A DNA stretch of 36,901 bases, taken from positions 1 through 36,901 of the forward strand of contig JAIEEY010000458.1 of assembly GCA_029067205.1 (NCBI GenBank), read 5' to 3'. The position numbers and the translations under genes were made by a program. The notes under the pieces are model-generated. The model had not been told where the DNA came from. It saw only the letters and a list, made by a program, of their open reading frames with translations, and ran no database searches. This DNA is from Lachnospiraceae bacterium (lineage in GTDB: Bacteria; Bacillota; Clostridia; Lachnospirales; Lachnospiraceae). Shown in pieces: positions 6,555 to 14,683 of the stretch (position 1 is the first letter of the stretch; each line of letters opens with the position of its first letter).

Positions 6555-8405
6555 ATGAACCTAACCCAAAACAACAAAGTCCTCCTAATCGGAATCAACG
6601 CCAAATACATCCACTCCAATCCAGCTGTCTACAGTTTAAAGGCCTATGCGGACAAATACTACTCTGTCCGTCCCGATGGCTGCATACTCGAGATTGCAGA
6701 GTACACAATCAACCAGCCGTCCAATGCCATCTTAGCTGACCTATATCAAAAAAAACCTCATGTGGCAGCCTTTTCCTGCTATATTTGGAATTGGAATATG
6801 ATACAGGATCTGCTCGCGGAGCTGCCCAAGCTGCTGCCTGATACGGAACTCTGGCTCGGCGGACCAGAAGTTTCTTTTCGTGCCCAAAATTTGATGCAGG
6901 AAATACCTCAGCTCACAGGAATCATGGTCGGCGAGGGTGAGGAGACCTTTTTGGAGCTTTTGAAGTATTATTGGGGACATGCGAAAGTGTTACAGGATAT
7001 CATGATGCAGGACAAAGATTTGTCCTGCATCAAGGGAATTGTCTGCAAAGATGGCTTTACTGGAGAGCGCAGCCTCACGGATATTGACAAGCTGCCTTTT
7101 ATATACAATCCGATGCTTGCTTACCAGAAAACGAGAAAAGAAAATGACACACTTGTCACTTTTAAGAACCGCATTATTTACTATGAATCCCAGCGCGGCT
7201 GTCCGTTTCGGTGCGCCTACTGTCTTTCTTCCGTTGACAAAGAAGTCCGCCTTCGCAATATCGAAACAGTAAAATCCGAACTGCAGTATTTCCTTGACTG
7301 CAAAGTGCCACAGGTAAAATTTATCGACCGCACATTTAACTGCAATCAGCAGCATGCACTTTCCATCTGGAGTTATCTGAAAGAAAATGACAATGGTGTC
7401 ACAAACTTTCATTTTGAAATAGCCGCAGACCTATTGACCGACAGCCAGCTCGAAGTGATGCATGGTATGCGTCCTGGACTAATCCAGCTTGAAATCGGAG
7501 TACAGTCCACCAACGAAACTACATTACAGGCAATCAACCGCCGCATGGACATTGACGCACTTCGAAACACAGTCGCAGCCATCCACAGCTTTCAAAATAT
7601 TCACCAGCATCTTGACCTGATTGCCGGACTTCCTTACGAGAATTATGACAGTTTTGTCAGTTCTTTCAATGATGTGTATGCGATGAAACCCAACCAATTG
7701 CAGCTTGGTTTTTTGAAAGTGTTGAAAGGATCACCAATGGAACAGCACGCTGACGAATATGGTATTGTCTACGGCTCCAGGCCACCTTACGAAGTGCTGT
7801 ATACCAAATGGCTAAGCTTTGACGATATTCTGCAATTAAAAGGGATCGAGGAAATGGTAGAAATATACTACAATTCAAACCAGTTCACCCACACACTACC
7901 TGTCCTGATACAGGAATTCGCCTCCCCTTTCCATATGTACGAGGCACTTGCGCACTATTACCGCGCAAACGGATATATGCTCAGTACACCTTCCAGAAGC
8001 TACCGCTATCAGGTGTTATTGGACTTTGCATGTTCTGTTGCGTCAGACAGGCGTACTCTTTTTGTCGAGCTTCTTGCCTTCGACCTGTATCTGCGCGAAA
8101 ATCTAAAGAGCAGGCCAGACTTTTCACCAGAAAATGCCATAGACAAAAATGCTGCGGAAAAGAAAAAAATGCGCCGTTTCTTCGAACACGAGGCGCAGGC
8201 ACATGAATATCTGAAAGGATATGACAACTATACATCGGTACAGCTTTTGCGAATGACGCATATTGAAAAATTCTCTTACCCTGTGTGGAAAGAATGTCTG
8301 GCAGACTGCACAGACAGGCTGGAAGCGCCTGCCTATATTTTATTTGACTACAAAAACCGGAACGCACTGACGCACGATGCAGCATTTTTCGAAATTATTT
8401 TATAG
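6555..8405 (+). CDS. B12-binding radical SAM protein with C-terminal DUF4080
   Basis: The 616-residue protein has three parts. Residues about 8-150 form a cobalamin-binding-like Rossmann domain (VLLIGINAKYIHSNPAVYSL, then GGPEVSF and VGEGEETF). Residues about 205-400 are the radical SAM core, with the cluster motif GCPFRCAYCLSS and the later motifs EIGVQSTN and DLIAGLPYE. The C-terminal third matches the DUF4080 region seen with this subclass. Such enzymes cleave SAM with a 4Fe-4S cluster, and many act in methylations or rearrangements; the substrate of this one is not known. The start ATG follows AGGAG by 9 bases. It is monocistronic, followed by a hairpin repeat and a terminator. Confidence 0.92.
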   Translation: MNLTQNNKVLLIGINAKYIHSNPAVYSLKAYADKYYSVRPDGCILEIAEYTINQPSNAILADLYQKKPHVAAFSCYIWNWNMIQDLLAELPKLLPDTELWLGGPEVSFRAQNLMQEIPQLTGIMVGEGEETFLELLKYYWGHAKVLQDIMMQDKDLSCIKGIVCKDGFTGERSLTDIDKLPFIYNPMLAYQKTRKENDTLVTFKNRIIYYESQRGCPFRCAYCLSSVDKEVRLRNIETVKSELQYFLDCKVPQVKFIDRTFNCNQQHALSIWSYLKENDNGVTNFHFEIAADLLTDSQLEVMHGMRPGLIQLEIGVQSTNETTLQAINRRMDIDALRNTVAAIHSFQNIHQHLDLIAGLPYENYDSFVSSFNDVYAMKPNQLQLGFLKVLKGSPMEQHADEYGIVYGSRPPYEVLYTKWLSFDDILQLKGIEEMVEIYYNSNQFTHTLPVLIQEFASPFHMYEALAHYYRANGYMLSTPSRSYRYQVLLDFACSVASDRRTLFVELLAFDLYLRENLKSRPDFSPENAIDKNAAEKKKMRRFFEHEAQAHEYLKGYDNYTSVQLLRMTHIEKFSYPVWKECLADCTDRLEAPAYILFDYKNRNALTHDAAFFEIIL

Positions 8406-8414
8406 ATGCTACTT

Positions 8415-8469
8415 AGGAACTGTAAAAAATAACTTATGCACCTTGACATGTTATTTCTTTACAGTTCCT
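8415..8469. repeat. AGGAACTGT hairpin repeat, copy 2
   Basis: AGGAACTGTAAAAAATAAC (8415-8433) pairs with GTTATTTCTTTACAGTTCCT (8450-8469), with one bulged base. The loop CTTATGCACCTTGACAT is clearly related to the loop of copy 1. It sits 10 bases after the radical SAM stop codon. Confidence 0.85.
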
Positions 8470-8531
8470 TATTCAACTTTCCATGAAAAAAATCTGCCAT
8501 ATATGATCTTCGCATGGCGACTGTACGCATA

Positions 8532-8565
8532 ACAAAAGGGCAATCATAAGATCACGCCCTTTTGT
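8532..8565. terminator. bidirectional terminator
   Basis: ACAAAAGGGC (8532-8541) pairs with GCCCTTTTGT (8556-8565) across a 14-base loop. The A and T runs inside the arms serve both the rightward radical SAM gene and the leftward HD-domain gene. Confidence 0.75.
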
Positions 8566-8628
8566 CACTCATTGCACATGAAAATTCCTAAAAGCCGATA
8601 TAACTGCAACGCGTCAAATGTTTGCTGT

Positions 8629-9174
8629 TCACGGTCGGAATGTCCGCAATGCGTCAATTGTCTGCTGTATCAATTCATCCAGACTCCAGCCCAGCATCTC
8701 GGCGCCCCTGTCGATCACTTCCCTGGAACAGCCTGCCGCAAATCCTTTGCTCTTGTATTTCTTCTTTACGGATTTTACTTCCAGATCCTGGACGCTTTTT
8801 GATGGTCTCATGATTACCACTGCACCAATCAGCCCTGTCAGCTCGTCCACTGCATAGAGCACCTTCTCCATCTCATGCTCTGGTTTGATATCCACCGTAA
8901 GTTCATATCCATGGCTTGCCACCGCATGAATGAGTCGTTCATCTACACCGCGTTCCCTCAAAATCTCCTGTTCTTTGATGCAGTGTTGCTCTGGGTACAT
9001 CTCAAAATCAAGGTCATGCAGGATTCCGACAACCTCCCAAAAATCCTTCTCGTCCCCATATCCCAGTTTTTCAGCAAAATACCGCATTGTACTGCCCACA
9101 ATCTCTGCGTGCTCCAGATGAAATTCATCCTTATTATATTCTTTTAATAAGTCCCACGCCTGCTCTTTGTTCAT
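8629..9174 (-). CDS. HD-domain phosphohydrolase
   Basis: The 181-residue cytoplasmic protein starts at ATG 9172-9174, with AAAGGA 11 bases upstream. It shows the HD-domain pattern: H22, the HD pair H53-D54 in GILHDLDFE, a further conserved His in VASHGYE, and Asp in AVDELTG. These residues normally bind divalent metal. The family contains nucleotide and other phosphomonoester hydrolases (YedJ/YfbR-like), and the substrate cannot be told from sequence. The length suits a single-domain HD protein. It stands alone, followed by a shared terminator. Confidence 0.88.
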   Translation of the reverse strand: MNKEQAWDLLKEYNKDEFHLEHAEIVGSTMRYFAEKLGYGDEKDFWEVVGILHDLDFEMYPEQHCIKEQEILRERGVDERLIHAVASHGYELTVDIKPEHEMEKVLYAVDELTGLIGAVVIMRPSKSVQDLEVKSVKKKYKSKGFAAGCSREVIDRGAEMLGWSLDELIQQTIDALRTFRP

Positions 9175-9244
9175 CGATAACCATTCCTTTCAATATTTCA
9201 ATGCATCTATTGCAATTAATATTATACGATCTTGATAGGAATAA

Positions 9245-9835
9245 TCAATACTGAATTATATCGATTCCTTCTTTAATCATGGAATCCATAAATGCCACGT
9301 ATTCTTCTTTGGTAAATTTCGGCTTATACTCCGCTGCAATTTTCTTTGCTTCCTTTGTACTATCCTTTAATAATCTATATGCTCCAAGTGCAATTACTTT
9401 TGCATTCACGATATACGCAAGCTCTTCATCAGCCACTTTAAAATCAGCACTGTGGAAATTTCCCTCAATTTCAACCTCATATTTGCCGCCGGCAGCAATT
9501 TTGGCCGCTTCCACCAATTCTGCGTCTGGCTCCTGTGAAAATGTTGGCAGGTATCCTGGCATTGTCTCGATCTCCACAGATGCACCGATCGCAGCTCAGC
9601 CTGCAAAGAAAGAACGGTCGGTCTTTTCCGCCGCGTCCACGATTGCATCTTGATTCGACGCACGGACAAGCGTCTCTATTATGACTTCATCTGGCACCGC
9701 GTTGACCGGATTACCGCCTTTTATCACAATCGGGTGAATCCTGACATGATCGGAATCCTTAAATGTCTCTCTGTGGTATGCAAGCGCAGTCAGTCCAATT
9801 GATGCTGGATAGTGCGGAGGGGCGACAAACGGGGA
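9245..9835 (-). pseudogene. M20 family amidohydrolase, 3' fragment with in-frame stop
   Basis: One leftward frame runs from about 9835 to the stop at 9245 and encodes the C-terminal third of an M20/AbgB-type amidohydrolase: PPHYPASIGLTALAYH, HPIVIKGGNPVNAVPDEV, MPGYLPTFSQEP and HSADF. It is interrupted by an in-frame TGA just after the phrase RSFFAG (about 9596-9598). The N-terminal two thirds, with the metal-binding residues, are absent. The coding homology stops where the mobile-element remnant begins, so the gene was probably cut by insertion or deletion. The remaining 110-residue open piece (9245-9577) has no ribosome binding site and is unlikely to be functional. Confidence 0.85.
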
Positions 9836-10105
9836 AAACAGCTATCAGCACCAAATCAATCCTATCAATCTATATTACAGGAGGGTAAAGACCATGAAGA
9901 AAGAGCAGGAACGGCGGTTATGCGGAAACTTGACACGCTTGTTGCCGGCTTCCCCAACACATACAGTCTTATAGGGCAGGACGAAGTATCTAAGACCTAT
10001 TTCTTTTCGGAATCGTACATCAGCTATCGTAAGCCGAGGGCAATTAGCACAGAGCAGAAGGAACGGGCAAGGCAGATGATGATTAAACGGAATAAGACAA
10101 AATAA
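9812..10105 (+). CDS. uncertain ORF at the edge of the mobile remnant
   Basis: A 97-residue frame overlaps the M20 junction. Its C-terminal part (FPNTYSLIGQDEVSKTYFF, YISYRKPR, then a basic tail ending KRNKTK) looks like real protein, but its N-terminal part reads through M20 sequence. A strong AGGAGG (9880-9885) precedes an ATG at 9894 in another frame, which stops after 26 codons. A frameshift between that start and the 97-residue frame would restore a gene starting at 9894. I do not recognise the family. It is probably a damaged cargo gene of the element. Confidence 0.3.
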   Translation: MRRGDKRGKQLSAPNQSYQSILQEGKDHEERAGTAVMRKLDTLVAGFPNTYSLIGQDEVSKTYFFSESYISYRKPRAISTEQKERARQMMIKRNKTK

Positions 10106-10246
10106 GATTAAGCAAGATGTAATGGAATTGTGCAGGCGAGTGTGGTAGAATATTTACGTTAAGTAAATCGACAAAAAATGAAAATTATAACATTTTTATG
10201 CAATTACAAAGCAATAACAGTTCAAAGTTTGTAGGGGTAAAATATT

Positions 10247-10852
10247 ATGATTGAAACAGAAATAAAAAATACACCATTGGTATTTGAGACTGAACCGACA
10301 GTTTTTTCGCCAAATGCTGTTGACATTGGAACATTATCAATGCTTTCATTGATTGATTTTTCCGAAAATGACAAAGTATTAGATTTAGGGTGTGGTTATG
10401 GTGTTGTGGGGATTTTGGCGGGTAAAAAGATTGGCGGACAGAATGTTGTTATGTGCGATATATCTGAAATAGCTGTAAGCCTTGCCAAAAGAAACGCTGA
10501 ATTGAATGGTATTTCTAATATTGATACCAGAATAAGCAACGGATTAGATAATATCATCGAAAATGATTTCACGCTTATATTATCTAATCCACCGTACCAT
10601 ACGGATTTTTCAGTTGCGAAACACTTTATTGAAATTGGCTTCAAAAAGTTAAAAATTGGTGGGCGAATGGCAATGGTTACGAAACGCCTTGAATGGTATA
10701 AAAATAAACTGTCATCTGTTTTTGGTGGCGTAAAAGTACAAGAGCTTAATGGGTACTATGTATTTATAGCTGAAAAAAGATGTGCATATATCAAAAAGAA
10801 AGAAAAAGGCAATAAGTTATCAAAAAAATTGCAACGAAAGAAAAGGAAATAG
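10247..10852 (+). CDS. RsmC-like SAM-dependent methyltransferase
   Basis: The 201-residue class I methyltransferase starts at ATG 10247 (weak site TAGGGG 10 bases upstream). Motif I is VLDLGCGYGVVGILAG (about 45-60), the acidic motif II is VVMCDISE, and the catalytic motif is SNPPYHT, typical of N-methyltransferases acting on bases (pfam MTS; RsmC makes m2G1207 in 16S rRNA, and tRNA-modifying relatives exist). It is shorter than two-domain RsmC and resembles the single-domain Gram-positive form (YbxB). The C-terminal 25 residues are very lysine-rich (KKKEKGNKLSKKLQRKKRK), suggesting RNA binding. It is AT-rich compared with the host genes and lies inside the mobile remnant, so it is likely transferred cargo. 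Confidence 0.85.
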   Translation: MIETEIKNTPLVFETEPTVFSPNAVDIGTLSMLSLIDFSENDKVLDLGCGYGVVGILAGKKIGGQNVVMCDISEIAVSLAKRNAELNGISNIDTRISNGLDNIIENDFTLILSNPPYHTDFSVAKHFIEIGFKKLKIGGRMAMVTKRLEWYKNKLSSVFGGVKVQELNGYYVFIAEKRCAYIKKKEKGNKLSKKLQRKKRK

Positions 10853-10890
10853 TTTTTATTTAAATAAATTAGAATTTGGAGGGAACAAAA

Positions 10891-11323
10891 TTGACTATTG
10901 AACCAGTAAAAGAAGATGATGTTATAGAAGTTGCAAAAGTAATGATGTCGGCATATAAAGATGAACCATGGAATGAAACATGGACTTTAGAAAAAGCAGA
11001 GTTAAGAGTTAATGCTATTTTGGGCAATTATAAAGGATTTGGTCTAAAAGCGTATGATGAGAATGGCATACAGGGCGCTCTTTTAGGCTTTGTTGATCCA
11101 TATGCTGAAGATAGTGATTTTTATGTTTCTGAATTGTTTGTAAAGTCTGAAAAAAAGAAAGGGTATTGGTTCTCAACTATTACATGAATTATATAACTAT
11201 TTACGGGAAGAAAGAATAGAAACAATTCAGCTTATGTCAATAGTATCTAATCAACCATTTTATGAAAAAAATGGAATGCTTAGAGATAATGTGGGCGTGA
11301 TGTATGCGAAAGTTAATCCGTAA
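10891..11323 (+). pseudogene. GNAT acetyltransferase, frameshifted in an A-tract
   Basis: The start is TTG at 10891, 8 bases after GGAGGG. The first frame encodes LTIEPVKEDDVIEVAKVMMS... up to YVSELFVKSEK and then runs to a stop at 11187. If one A is removed from the A7 tract at 11150-11156, the frame continues as KRKGIGSQLLHELYNYLREE...NQPFYEKNGM...MYAKVNP to TAA 11321-11323. This includes the acetyl-CoA-binding motif (R/K)xxGIGxxL. The full product would be about 143 residues, normal for GNAT N-acetyltransferases. The substrate is unknown. The shift is either real decay, a slippage switch or a sequencing error. Confidence 0.8.
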
Positions 11324-11387
11324 GCAAAAAGGCAATTTCTAATTTGTAGAATTAGCACATGAAAATTAAATATTGCTTACCTTTGGT

Positions 11388-11424
11388 GGTGGTTTATCCT
11401 AACGGAAAATTAGCCACCTTTTTA
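11388..11424 (+). terminator. possible terminator after the GNAT gene
   Basis: GGTGG (11388-11392) pairs with CCACC (11414-11418), followed by TTTTTATTT. The stem is short, so the call is weak. The rest of the 11324-11496 gap shows no gene. Confidence 0.4.
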
Positions 11425-11496
11425 TTTGCGGAAACTATAATATGAGAGTGATTGTGGTATGATTTTAGCTGAACAGATTTAATGGAGATTTATATT

Positions 11497-11790
11497 ATGG
11501 GAGAAAATATATTGAAAATCGGCAATGCTATTATATGGGTAATTGCATATTTCGGAATTATGATTTTTAATACGTTTTTGAATGTAGCAGTGTGGAGAAA
11601 GGAATTTCCAATTTATTCAGAATGGATAAATATTATAGTTATAATGTTATGTGCGGTTGGATTTATTTATGAGCACAAACACTATGACAGGGCAAAGAAC
11701 CTACCGATAGCCGACACCCACAAAAATTATCGTGGAAAGGCACTATGTAGGCACAGAAAAAATAGAAACGGAAAAGGGAATATAGTATAA
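11497..11790 (+). CDS. small membrane protein, probably 3'-truncated
   Basis: ATG 11497 (MGENILKIGNAIIWV) has GGAG 9 bases upstream; an in-frame ATG at 11482 is possible but lacks a site. Two hydrophobic segments, IWVIAYFGIMIFNTFLNVAV and INIIVIMLCAVGFIYEH, indicate two membrane helices. After about residue 65 the sequence becomes basic and low in hydrophobicity (KNLPIADTHKNYRGKALCRH...). It coincides with what looks like the leader region of the recombinase, so the original C-terminus was probably lost at a junction near 11690. Family not recognised. Confidence 0.5.
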   Translation: MGENILKIGNAIIWVIAYFGIMIFNTFLNVAVWRKEFPIYSEWINIIVIMLCAVGFIYEHKHYDRAKNLPIADTHKNYRGKALCRHRKNRNGKGNIV

Positions 11791-11831
11791 TATGAGTTAA
11801 GAGGAAGTCCCTTTTCATCAAGGAGGACGAA

Positions 11832-12785
11832 ATGAAAAGAGCAAAATTAAATAACGACAAAATCACTGCTTTATATTGCAGGCTTTCCAAAGATGACGGA
11901 ACGAACAACGAGAGCATGAGTATGGGCACACAGAAAACCATGCTGAAAGAGTAAGCAAAACGAAACGGTTTTCTGAACTGTCAGTTCTATGTTGATGACG
12001 GTTACAGCGGTACAAACTATGACCGCCCTGCTTTTAGGCAGCTTATTGAGGACATACGCAACGGGGAAATATCAAGCGTGGGGCTTCACACTATCTGTAA
12101 CCGCTTGCGTAAGGCAAAGGTCATAAAGCCGAGTTTCTACAAAAAGGAACTGTTTGAGAGATTCGTTGACGAGGAAAAAATGTATGACTGGGATACCGCT
12201 TATGTCAGCAAGATATTACACGATCCAGTCTATGCAGGAAACCTTATCGTGGCAGAAAGACCGACCAAGACCATGCGTTCCAAGAAAAGACAGTATATCC
12301 CGTTTGCAGAGCGTGAAGTCATCTATGGCACACATGAGCCAATCATTGAACAGAACCGCTGGGACAATGTGCAGAAGATTTTGCAGAGCAGACCGCCCGT
12401 TATCGGGGAAAGTTCAAGCGGATATGACAACATCTTCCGAGGGATTATCAAATGTGCCGATTGTGGGAGTTCCATGCTTGCCAAAGTGGAACAGAAAAGA
12501 AAGCGGAGCAATGTACTAGACAGGACTTTCTACTGCTGTACCAAATACCGCAAGTTCGGGAAAGAGGGTTGTTCGTCACACAACATTGAGGCGAGGACGG
12601 TACACGAAGTTGTGCTTGCAGACATTCAAAAACACGCAGGGCAGGCATTGACGGACAGGAAAGCAATGGTAACGGAAATTGCCAAGCGTCTTAATCCCCA
12701 ACTGTCAGCGGACAAGGAACAGCAGAAAAAGGAACTAAGGCAATGCAGGCAGCGGGTGTCGGAAATAGAAAACCTGTATGCCAAG
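11832..12785 (+). pseudogene. large serine recombinase (TndX/Tn4451-type), stop + internal deletion
   Basis: ATG 11832 follows a strong AAGGAGG site. The N-terminus KITALYCRLSKDDGTNNES carries the resolvase-type catalytic serine (in YCRLS). An in-frame TAA lies at 11952-11954, after 40 codons. The frame then continues (FYVDDGYSGTNYDRPAFRQL) to about 12078, where the sequence jumps to the recombinase domain (LHTICNRLRKAKV...WDTAYVSKILHDPVYAGN). About 100 residues that carry the rest of the catalytic domain are missing. The zinc-ribbon domain is present (IKCADCGSSM...FYCC...GCSSHNIE). Homology ends at about 12785 inside the coiled-coil. The enzyme cannot be active. Confidence 0.85.
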
Positions 12786-12894
12786 CTGCGGGTCTCCGGC
12801 AGCTTGCGCAGCCTTGCCGTGATACTTGATCACCTTGCTCACAAACCCGTTGTTTGCGCATCTTATGTACATTATAGTTTTTCGAATCATTGTA

Positions 12895-13335
12895 TCACAA
12901 TGCGGATTCCAGTTCCCTGACAAATGTCTCCAACCCTACTTGATCTTCCTCACGAAAACGTCCTATTATAGGACTGTCAATATCCAGAACACCGAATAAC
13001 TCTCCATTTTTATATATAGGAATGACAATCTCGGAATTTGATGCACTGTCACACGCAATATGCCCCTCAAACTGATGGACATCATCGACGCGCTGTGTCT
13101 CCCCTGTAGCTGCTGCCCTTCCGCAGACTCCCTTCCCGACTGCGATCTGCGTGCAGGCAATCTTTCCCTGAAATGGTCCCAGGATCAGTTTTCCATCCTG
13201 CATAATATAAAACCCTGCCCAGTTGATCTGATCAAGACTGTCATAGAGCAATGCAGCCGCATTTGCGAGATTGGAAATCTGATAGGGATTGTCCTCTGTC
13301 AAAGATTTTAATTGTGCAACTATTAACTGATACAT
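12895..13335 (-). CDS. msrC: free methionine-(R)-sulfoxide reductase (GAF-type fRMsr)
   Basis: This GAF-fold enzyme reduces free methionine-R-sulfoxide to methionine. The start is ATG 13333-13335 (MYQLIVAQ), because AGGAGG lies 6 bases upstream; an in-frame ATG at 13401 has no such site. The 146 residues contain the three family cysteines C61 (ACTQI), C71 (GKGVCG) and C95 (GHIACD). Their spacing equals that of E. coli C84, C94 and C118, so the catalytic and resolving cysteines are all present. Other conserved parts are NWAGFYI, DDVHQFEGH and SEIVIPI. The gene ends 110 bases from the mobile-element edge and is otherwise alone. It probably belongs to oxidative-damage repair. Confidence 0.95.
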   Translation of the reverse strand: MYQLIVAQLKSLTEDNPYQISNLANAAALLYDSLDQINWAGFYIMQDGKLILGPFQGKIACTQIAVGKGVCGRAAATGETQRVDDVHQFEGHIACDSASNSEIVIPIYKNGELFGVLDIDSPIIGRFREEDQVGLETFVRELESAL

Positions 13336-13530
13336 ATTTTCCTCCTGTATCACATTGTATCCAATCAAATTTTCCTCTGCTTTCTTATAATACCTTCTCA
13401 AGTTCCTCTAATAAATTGCAATAACAGGTATTACTATAGCAGATATTCATGTATTTGTACAGTTTCTTCTTCCTATGCAAAAGACACTATTATAGATTTG
13501 CATATTCGTTGTGATTTCTGCAAAATTGTG

Positions 13531-14571
13531 TTATAGCATTTCCCTGTATACCCGCATGACATTTCGGCACAGAATATTCTCGATTTCAGTATTTGTAAAA
13601 TGCTGTCTCTCAAATTCCTCAACGAGCTTGTGCATCTGGGAACAGTCCTGTATCTCGAGTTCGCCGCTGATGCCGTCAAAATCAGAACCAAGCCCAAGAC
13701 ATTCGCTGCCCCCTACATTGAGCATATGGCGTGCATGCGCCGCCATTCGCGACACTCGGGAATGACTATCATTTGTTTCATTTAGAAAACACCCATAATA
13801 ATTGAGTCCGATCACGCCGCCGCGCTCCGCAATCGTTTTGATCATGTCGTCTGTGAGATTTCTGCAATGTCCGCACAGCGCGCGCGCATTGGAGTGACTT
13901 GCCACAAACGGCTTTTTCGTATTTTTTACAATGTCCCAGAAGCCCGCGTCGGACAGGTGCGAAACGTCAATGATGATGCCAAGCTCCTCCATCCTTTCTA
14001 TGAATGAAAACCCTTTTTGTGTCAATCCTTTGGAGCTGTCGAAAATACAGAACCCTTTGTCATTTTTGATGGCGCTGCCCTTTTCAGCGCTTTTTCCCAT
14101 CTGTGTGTCCCTTATAAAAAGGTTGGGGCTTGCAAGCTCATTGGGATAATTCCATGTCAGTGTCATCATGCGTGCCCCAAGCTGGTATAATCTCTCCAGA
14201 TTCTCGATTTGTCCCTTACAGCAACCGCCCTCCTCGATCGTTATGAGCGCTGACATCTTTCCCTGTTTCTCATTTTCAAGGATATCATCGTACGTCTTTA
14301 TGACACGAATGTCATTTCTATTTTTTTCCATCTCATCATAAAATACATCAATCAGCTCCAGCACATATGCAAACGGATCAAGTCCCCTTTTCAAATCTAT
14401 GTACATGGCAAAATTCTGCAGTAAGTAACCTGAGCTTTTCATTTTCTGAATATCAATGTGTAAATTGTTCCCAGAAAGCTGATGGGGATTTCCCTTTTTC
14501 TCGGAAATACATCTTTTTCTGCTCTCCCAGATCTCGGATATCGTATCACAATGCATATCTGCTATTTTCAT
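13531..14571 (-). CDS. membrane-dipeptidase-type peptidase, family M19
   Basis: This zinc dipeptidase of the renal-dipeptidase family (M19) hydrolyses dipeptides, in some members containing D-amino acids. The 346-residue protein starts at ATG 14569-14571 behind AAAGGAG. Metal-site motifs are present in order: DMHCDT (H7, D9), TIEEGG (bridging Glu), DVSHLSDAG, ASHSNARAL and GSDFDG. There is no signal peptide, so the enzyme should be cytoplasmic, as in most bacterial members. It is convergent with nothing and co-oriented with msrC, 195 bases apart, so each may have its own promoter. Substrate details are inference. Confidence 0.94.
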   Translation of the reverse strand: MKIADMHCDTISEIWESRKRCISEKKGNPHQLSGNNLHIDIQKMKSSGYLLQNFAMYIDLKRGLDPFAYVLELIDVFYDEMEKNRNDIRVIKTYDDILENEKQGKMSALITIEEGGCCKGQIENLERLYQLGARMMTLTWNYPNELASPNLFIRDTQMGKSAEKGSAIKNDKGFCIFDSSKGLTQKGFSFIERMEELGIIIDVSHLSDAGFWDIVKNTKKPFVASHSNARALCGHCRNLTDDMIKTIAERGGVIGLNYYGCFLNETNDSHSRVSRMAAHARHMLNVGGSECLGLGSDFDGISGELEIQDCSQMHKLVEEFERQHFTNTEIENILCRNVMRVYREML

Positions 14572-14612
14572 ATTCCTGCTCCTTTCCTATTTTATTCCCG
14601 CTGTCAATACGG

Positions 14613-14650
14613 AAACCTCACCGAATAGATTTCTCTATCTGGTGAGGTTT
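14613..14650 (-). terminator. terminator of the ATPase-HNH-DUF262 operon
   Basis: AAACCTCACC (14613-14622) pairs with GGTGAGGTTT (14641-14650), with an inner AGAT/ATCT pair extending the stem. It sits 34 bases after the DUF262 stop codon and before the M19 gene, so it probably separates the two transcripts. The U-tract is short. Confidence 0.7.
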
Positions 14651-14683
14651 GTTCCTATATCTAAAGCGAGCTTGAAAAATGCA

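Larger units (their letters stand above)
9836..12790. mobile_element. degraded integrative element with serine recombinase
   Basis: The segment lies between the cut M20 gene and the msrC region. Its gene content differs from the surroundings: AT-rich cargo genes (methyltransferase, GNAT, small membrane protein) and a broken TndX/Tn4451-type large serine recombinase at its right end. The right edge is where recombinase homology ends (about 12780-12790). No intact attachment sites, conjugation genes or resistance genes were seen. The boundaries are inferred from loss of homology and are good to perhaps 20 bases. Confidence 0.6.

Noticed and set aside
8415-8469. Hairpin considered as a plain transcription terminator
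   Set aside because: There is no T-run and the loop is conserved with the copy at 1174; a real terminator follows at 8532-8565.
12735-12923. 62-residue leftward frame across the recombinase/msrC boundary
   Set aside because: Its C-terminal part is recombinase antisense and it lacks a ribosome binding site; only its N-terminal phrase may be a scrap of a lost gene.
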